Shown here piece by piece: positions 23,463 through 27,747 of a stretch of DNA of 27,747 nt. Under the pieces are notes generated by a model, which worked only from the letters and a program-made list of their open reading frames with translations, was not told the DNA's origin and ran no database searches. Both the position numbers and the translations under genes were made by a program. The stretch is from Zoogloeaceae bacterium (lineage in GTDB: Bacteria > Pseudomonadota > Gammaproteobacteria > Burkholderiales > Rhodocyclaceae). The stretch is taken from positions 1 through 27,747 of the forward strand of contig JAIRLE010000090.1 of assembly GCA_031259605.1 (NCBI GenBank). The letters are read 5' to 3'. Numbering within the stretch: position 1 is the first letter of the stretch; every line of letters begins with the position of its first letter.

Positions 23463-24479
23463 CTAGTTCTTCGACTGATCCACCAGCTTGTTTTTCTTGA
23501 TCCACGGCATCATGTCGCGCAGTTGTCCGCCAACTTTTTCCACTGGATGGGCGGCGGTCAGGCGGCGGCGAGCCGTCATGGCGGGATAGCCGGTACGGCC
23601 TTCCAGAATGAATTCCTTGGCGTAATCGCCGTTCTGAATGCGCTTCAAGGCCGCGCGCATGGCTTCGCGCGACTGGGCGTTGATGACCTTCGGACCGGTG
23701 ACGTATTCGCCGAACTCGGCATTGTTGGAAATGGAATAGTTCATGTTGGCGATGCCGCCCTCATAGATCAGATCCACGATCAGCTTCATTTCGTGCAGGC
23801 ACTCGAAATAGGCCATTTCCGGCGCATAACCGGCTTCCACCAGGGTTTCGAAGCCCATTTTCATCAGTTCCACCGCGCCGCCGCACAGTACGGCCTGTTC
23901 ACCGAAGAGGTCGGTTTCGGTCTCTTCGCGGAAGGACGTTTCAATCACGCCGCCCCTGGTGCCGCCATTGGCGGCGGCGTAGGAAAGGGCGATGTCCTTG
24001 GCCTTGCCGGATTTATCCTGATGCACGGCAATGAGCGAGGGCACGCCGCCGCCTTTCAGGTATTCGGAACGCACGGTATGGCCGGGGCCTTTCGGGGCAA
24101 TCATGATGACATCCACGTCGTCCCTGGGGATCACCTGGTTGTAATGGATGTTGAAGCCATGCGCGAAGGCCAGTGCCGCGCCTTTTTTCAGGTGGGGAGC
24201 GACTTCCGCTTCATAGACCTGGGGAATGTTTTCGTCGGGCAAGAGCAACATCACCACATCCGCGCCCTTGACCGCCTTGGCGATTTCCTCGACTTTCAGC
24301 TCGGCGGCCTCGGCCTTTTTCCAGGACGCACCGCCCTTTCTCAGGCCCACCGTGACCTTGACGCCGGAATCCTTGAGATTCTGGGCATGGGCGTGGCCCT
24401 GGGAGCCATAGCCGACGATGGTGACTTTCTTGCCTTTGATCAGGGAGAGATCGGCGTCCTTGTCGTAATAGACTTTCAT
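23463..24479 (-). CDS. ilvC: ketol-acid reductoisomerase (NADP+), class I
   Basis: This enzyme isomerises and reduces 2-acetolactate or 2-aceto-2-hydroxybutyrate to the dihydroxy acids of valine and isoleucine synthesis. At 338 residues it is the short class I enzyme. The N-terminal Rossmann motif GYGSQG (23-28) is followed by HAQNLKDSG and GLRKG. Then come VMLLLPDE, AFAHGFNIHY, MIAPKGPGHTVR, and the Mg-binding helical domain with ETETDLFGEQAVLCGG and FECLHEMKLIVDLIYEGG. AAGGAG (24493-24488 on the minus strand) precedes the ATG at good distance. It sits 89 bp after the small lipoprotein gene, which splits it from ilvH, and 212 bp before psd. Confidence 0.98.
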   Translation of the reverse strand: MKVYYDKDADLSLIKGKKVTIVGYGSQGHAHAQNLKDSGVKVTVGLRKGGASWKKAEAAELKVEEIAKAVKGADVVMLLLPDENIPQVYEAEVAPHLKKGAALAFAHGFNIHYNQVIPRDDVDVIMIAPKGPGHTVRSEYLKGGGVPSLIAVHQDKSGKAKDIALSYAAANGGTRGGVIETSFREETETDLFGEQAVLCGGAVELMKMGFETLVEAGYAPEMAYFECLHEMKLIVDLIYEGGIANMNYSISNNAEFGEYVTGPKVINAQSREAMRAALKRIQNGDYAKEFILEGRTGYPAMTARRRLTAAHPVEKVGGQLRDMMPWIKKNKLVDQSKN

Positions 24480-24568
24480 GCTTGTTGCTCCTTGGTTGAA
24501 AAATTCAGATCCAATGTCAGAGACGCTGGCGCGTGGTTTTCCGCGAAATCAATGCGTCAAGCCAGTGC

Positions 24569-25126
24569 CTAGATTTTCGGACTTACAACCTGGCAATGGA
24601 CGAGCGGAAAATACCGCTGGGAGCCTTGAGATCCCTGCAACCCCAGTTTGATTTGCCCGACGATCTCGATTTTCTGCCCTTTCATGTCGATCAATTTCTC
24701 ACGCACGTCTTTCGTGCTCTGGCGCCTGACTTCCGGTGGCGATGAAGATCCGCCGTGCATCATATCGCTGGCGTCAGACTGGATGCAGGCCAGTTTATTG
24801 TCGAGATGAATCGCGTTATGCGAGTAGATGCTGACGGAATATGTGCCAACGTCCGTCAACTTGCCGGAGAGGCGGCACCATTTGCCGTCATAGGTTTTCT
24901 CTGCGGTAATGGCATTTTTTTTCTGCGCGGCTTTTACTGTCTGAATCAATTGAGTCGGCGTGCCGCAACCTTCTGCGGCAGGGGCGCTCCCTGGGATTGG
25001 CAGTCTTGTGGTAGTCTGCGCGGGGGAATCGCCCTTGCCAATAACTTGTACGGCATCCTCAAGTGTTCTACAGCCGGAGAACGCTAGTACGATGCATGTC
25101 ATAAGAATAGTATGGGAAGATTTCAT
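24569..25126 (-). CDS. putative lipoprotein with tRNA_anti-like (OB-fold) domain, inside the ilv operon
   Basis: The start is set at the ATG at 25126, with AAAGG about 12 bp upstream, giving 185 residues. The frame is open to 25195 but would overlap ilvH. The N terminus is a short basic-hydrophobic signal ending LAFSGC, with Cys19 as the likely lipidated residue; phenylalanine at -3 makes the lipobox imperfect. After a Pro/Ser-rich linker, the C-terminal ~110 residues have TYDGKWCRLSGKLTDVG and later MKGQKIEIVGQIKLG then LVHCQVVSP. These are two beta-strand blocks resembling the tRNA_anti-like OB fold found in envelope lipoproteins. The function is unknown. It lies 37 bp after ilvH and 89 bp before ilvC. 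A counted stretch (24841-24960) is 51% GC, against 58% in ilvH (25321-25440), hinting at separate origin. Confidence 0.75.
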   Translation of the reverse strand: MKSSHTILMTCIVLAFSGCRTLEDAVQVIGKGDSPAQTTTRLPIPGSAPAAEGCGTPTQLIQTVKAAQKKNAITAEKTYDGKWCRLSGKLTDVGTYSVSIYSHNAIHLDNKLACIQSDASDMMHGGSSSPPEVRRQSTKDVREKLIDMKGQKIEIVGQIKLGLQGSQGSQRYFPLVHCQVVSPKI

Positions 25127-25163
25127 GCGATGTACCTTTCTTGGCGCAGGGGAAATGGGGAAA

Positions 25164-25655
25164 TCAGATTTTGAGAATGCGGTCGCTGCGGCCAATGCCG
25201 GAAACGCCGGTGCGCACGGTTTCCAGTATCAGCCCGGCATCCAGGGCGTTGATGAAAGAATCCAGCTTGGCGCTGGTTCCCGTCAATTCGATGACATAGG
25301 TGAATTCGGTCACATCGAGAATGCGTCCGCGGAAAATATCCGCCATGCGCTTCACCTCTTCCCGATCCTTGCCGATGGCGCGCACCTTGATGAGCATCAG
25401 TTCGCGCTCGACATGCGCGGATTCGGAGAGATCGACAACTTTCACCACATCCACGAGTTTGTTCAACTGCTTGGTGATCTGTTCCAGCACATCATCGGAG
25501 CCGCGCGTGACGATGGTCATGCGCGACAGCGAGGCGTCCTCGGTGGGCGCGACGGTGAGCGTCTCGATATTGTAGCCGCGCGCGGAAAACAGTCCCGCCA
25601 CATGGGAGAGCGCGCCGGCTTCGTTTTCCAGCAAAATTGAAATAATGTGTCGCAT
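25164..25655 (-). CDS. ilvH: acetolactate synthase small (regulatory) subunit
   Basis: This regulatory subunit activates the catalytic subunit and confers valine feedback inhibition. The 163-residue product starts RHIISILLENEAGALSHVAG, the ACT domain whose Asn and Gly residues form the valine site, followed by LFSARGYNIETLTVAPTED. The second half, ELMLIKVRAIGKDREEVKRM and FRGRILDVTEFTYVIELTG, matches the ALS_ss C-terminal domain. AGGAA lies before the ATG. The gap to the ilvI stop is 15 bp, as expected for subunits made together. The length is normal for IlvH. Confidence 0.97.
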   Translation of the reverse strand: MRHIISILLENEAGALSHVAGLFSARGYNIETLTVAPTEDASLSRMTIVTRGSDDVLEQITKQLNKLVDVVKVVDLSESAHVERELMLIKVRAIGKDREEVKRMADIFRGRILDVTEFTYVIELTGTSAKLDSFINALDAGLILETVRTGVSGIGRSDRILKI

Positions 25656-25670
25656 GCTTTTGTTCCTGCC

Positions 25671-27371
25671 TTACATGTCGTCCGCGAGTATCATTTCGGT
25701 CAGACCCTTGCCGGTCGCCACCATGGGAAACACATTGGCCGTCGAATCGATGATGAAATCCATGAAGACCAGCCTGTCCTTGTATTTCGTAAAGGCTTCT
25801 TCCAACGCGGGCAGCACGTCTTCCGGCTTTTCGATTTTCATGCCGACATGCCCGTAGGCTTCGGCGAGCTTGACGAAATCCGGCAGCGACGTGACATACG
25901 ACTGGGAATACCGCTTGGAATAGAACATTTCCTGCCACTGCCGCACCATGCCCAGCATGCCGTTATTGAGATTGACAATCTTGATCGGCAACTCGAACTG
26001 CTTGCAGGTGGAAAGCTCCTGGATGCACATCTGGATGGAGCCTTCGCCGGTGATGCAGGCAACGGCCGCCTCCGGGTTGGCAAAGCTCACGCCCATCGCG
26101 TAGGGCAACCCCACGCCCATGGTGCCCAGCCCGCCGGAATTGATCCAGCGCCTGGGCTTGTCGAACTTGTAATGCTGCGCGGCAAACATCTGGTGCTGCC
26201 CCACGTCGGAAGTGACGAAGGCGTCGCCGCCCGTCACTTCGTAGAGTTTTTCCACCACGAACTGCGGCATGATGCGCTCGCCCTGCCTGTATTTCAGGCC
26301 GTCCTTCGCGCGCCAATCCTCAATCTGCCGCCACCAGCCGGAAAGATCGCGCGTGGGCGTAAAACCTTCATCCAGCAGTTTCAGCATCTCATTCAATATG
26401 TCCGGAGCATTGCCGACAATGGGCACATCCGCCTTGACGCGCTTGGAAATAGAAGAAGGGTCGATGTCGACGTGGATAATCCGCCGCGGCGCGGCGCAGA
26501 AATGCTCGACATTGCCGATTACCCGGTCATCGAAACGCGCGCCGACGTTCAGAATCACATCCGCGTGGTGCATGGCCATGTTGGCTTCATAAGTGCCGTG
26601 CATCCCCAACATGCCTAGGCTTTGCCGATCATTGGCGGGATAGCCGCCCAGTCCCATCAGGGTATAGGTAACGGGAAACCCCAGACGCCGCGCCAGTTCG
26701 GTCAATTTTTCCGTCGCGTTGGAAAGAATCACCCCACCGCCGATATAGAACAACGGGCGTTTGGCTTCCAGCAAAAGCTGCACCGCTTTCTTGATTTGTC
26801 CCAGATGCCCCTTCATCACCGGATTGTAGGAACGCATCGCCACCGCCGCCGGATAGACGAATTCGCATTTGTCCGCCGTGATGTCCTTGGGCAAATCCAC
26901 GACCACCGGGCCGGGACGCCCTGTAGTCGCGATGTGGAAGGCTTTTTTCAGGGTCGTCGCCAAGTCCTTGACATCCTTGACCAGGAAATTGTGCTTGGCG
27001 CAGGGGCGGGTAATGCCCACCGTGTCGCATTCCTGAAAGGCATCCTGCCCGATATAGGCAGTGCCGACCTGGCCGCACAACACCACCAGCGGCACGGAAT
27101 CGGAATAGGCGGTGGCAATCCCCGTCACCGCGTTGGTCACGCCGGGGCCGGAAGTCACCATCGCCACGCCCAACCGGTTGGATGAACGCGAATACGCGTC
27201 CGCCGCATGCACCGCCGCCTGCTCGTGCCGCACCAGGATATGCTTGATCTGATCCTGCTTGAACAACTCATCGTAGATGTGCAACACCGAGCCGCCCGGA
27301 TACCCGAACACATGCTCGACCTTTTCTTCCTGAAGGCACCGGATGATGATCTCTGCGCCGCTAAGTATCAT
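25671..27371 (-). CDS. ilvI: acetolactate synthase large (catalytic) subunit
   Basis: This thiamine-diphosphate enzyme condenses pyruvate to 2-acetolactate, or pyruvate with 2-ketobutyrate to acetohydroxybutyrate. The 566-residue product has EHVFGYPGGSVLHIYDELFK, then VRHEQAAVHAADAY with catalytic Glu50, MVTSGPGVTNAVTGIATAY, and the FAD-binding middle domain (LGMLGMHGTYEANMAM, GARFDDRV). The ThDP motif GEGSIQMCIQELSTC ends in NLNNGMLGMVRQWQ; glutamate takes the place of the usual GDG aspartate neighbour. Its own promoter lies 30-58 bp upstream, with a leader of only about 22 nt. It heads the cluster ilvI-ilvH-lipoprotein-ilvC. The symbol ilvB would be equally valid in betaproteobacterial usage. 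Confidence 0.97.
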   Translation of the reverse strand: MILSGAEIIIRCLQEEKVEHVFGYPGGSVLHIYDELFKQDQIKHILVRHEQAAVHAADAYSRSSNRLGVAMVTSGPGVTNAVTGIATAYSDSVPLVVLCGQVGTAYIGQDAFQECDTVGITRPCAKHNFLVKDVKDLATTLKKAFHIATTGRPGPVVVDLPKDITADKCEFVYPAAVAMRSYNPVMKGHLGQIKKAVQLLLEAKRPLFYIGGGVILSNATEKLTELARRLGFPVTYTLMGLGGYPANDRQSLGMLGMHGTYEANMAMHHADVILNVGARFDDRVIGNVEHFCAAPRRIIHVDIDPSSISKRVKADVPIVGNAPDILNEMLKLLDEGFTPTRDLSGWWRQIEDWRAKDGLKYRQGERIMPQFVVEKLYEVTGGDAFVTSDVGQHQMFAAQHYKFDKPRRWINSGGLGTMGVGLPYAMGVSFANPEAAVACITGEGSIQMCIQELSTCKQFELPIKIVNLNNGMLGMVRQWQEMFYSKRYSQSYVTSLPDFVKLAEAYGHVGMKIEKPEDVLPALEEAFTKYKDRLVFMDFIIDSTANVFPMVATGKGLTEMILADDM

Positions 27372-27400
27372 GGCTCAACCATTCGACGTGAAAACGTGCA

Positions 27401-27429
27401 AAGATAACCCCGCCCCGCCCATTGGTCAA
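27401..27429 (-). promoter_or_regulatory. sigma-70-type promoter of ilvI
   Basis: On the minus strand, TTGACC (27429-27424) and TATCTT (27406-27401) are 17 bp apart. The predicted start is near 27394, leaving a leader of about 22 nt. That is too short for a peptide attenuator, so control would be at initiation. Confidence 0.55.
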
Positions 27430-27599
27430 CGTGCATCCTGGCAATTTGTAGCGAGCTTCCCATCTGTCCACCTTGATGGCGCAATCGTCGTCCGGTCGCA
27501 GGAGAGCGTCTCCGCTCCCGATGGAGGCAGCGGTTTATCCCTGAAGCGTATTTTCCGGGGTGAGCCGCCCCCTCATCCGCCCACCGGACGCCACAGGAC

Positions 27600-27643
27600 A
27601 AAAAAGGCCGGAAACCTTGATTTTACTGGAGTTTCCGGCCTTT
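27600..27643 (-). terminator. rho-independent terminator of ssrA
   Basis: Read on the minus strand, AAAGGCCGGAAAC (27643-27631) pairs perfectly over 13 bp with GTTTCCGGCCTTT (27615-27603). The T-run spans 27605-27600. It lies 24 bp beyond the tmRNA CCA end. Confidence 0.88.
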
Positions 27644-27667
27644 ATCGGACTGCTTCGGATGACATTT

Positions 27668-27747
27668 TGGTGGAGGCGGCGGGAATTGAACCCGCGTCCG
27701 CAAGTCCTCTGCAACACGATCTACATGCTTAGTCCGGTTATTTGGAT
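27668..27747 (-). ncRNA. ssrA: tmRNA (ssrA), 3' end only
   Basis: Transfer-messenger RNA rescues stalled ribosomes by trans-translation. Only the last 80 nt are in the window. Read on the minus strand, they contain GGACTAAGCATGTAGA, GAGGACTTGCGGACG, the T-arm GCGGGTTCAATTCCCGC, the acceptor strand GCCTCCA and an encoded CCA at 27670-27668. The tag-coding part and the 5' acceptor strand lie beyond the right edge. These 3' blocks are strongly conserved among betaproteobacterial tmRNAs. Confidence 0.95.

Noticed and set aside
23337..24572. 411-codon frame antisense to ilvC
   Set aside because: It is a shadow of ilvC, with no ribosome site or motif.

Overview
This is about 27.7 kb of a GC-rich (roughly 60%) Gram-negative chromosome, most likely a betaproteobacterium. 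The reasons are two tripartite-tricarboxylate (Bug/TctC) binding proteins, a trimeric Gram-negative porin, a monomeric NADP isocitrate dehydrogenase, mpl, a YbiT-type ABC-F protein, and an ilvI-ilvH-ilvC-psd-pssA cluster, which is a classic betaproteobacterial order. I cannot name the genus. The presence of menA suggests a menaquinone-capable member.

Layout. 1-5231 (+): menA, two orphan Bug-family periplasmic binding proteins and an LhgO-family FAD oxidoreductase. 5269-7105 (-): a tightly coupled three-gene operon (nucleotidyltransferase-like protein, TlpA-like thioredoxin, DUF998-like membrane protein) with ATGA start/stop overlaps. It diverges from mpl across a palindrome that carries a -10-like box on each strand. 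7188-13834 (+): mpl, a 477-bp unassigned stretch, monomeric icd, a RutE/HadB-type nitroreductase ending in a strong hairpin, an 840-bp repeat-rich non-coding stretch, then a porin with a clear terminator. 13891-16446 (-): hemW followed by a membrane-anchored TAXI-type binding protein. 16789-21737 (+): ybiT, a methyl-accepting chemotaxis protein and trpE, the last without trpG/trpD beside it. 21810-27371 (-): ilvI, ilvH, a small OB-fold-like lipoprotein, ilvC, psd and pssA. The right edge holds the 3' end of the tmRNA gene (ssrA) on the minus strand, with its terminator.

How the genes fit together. ilvI/H/C make the first two steps of branched-chain amino acid synthesis. psd and pssA make phosphatidylethanolamine. 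trpE opens the tryptophan branch. mpl recycles murein peptide, hemW delivers heme and menA makes the lipid quinone. The Bug and TAXI proteins and the porin point to uptake or sensing of organic acids. The window is mainly housekeeping. I see no CRISPR array, phage, transposase or recognisable defence island.

The less ordinary items are the lipoprotein gene inside the ilv operon, the NTase-like/TlpA/DUF998 unit, the two-membrane-anchor TAXI protein, the isolated trpE, and hairpin repeats shared between two intergenic regions with compensatory stem changes.
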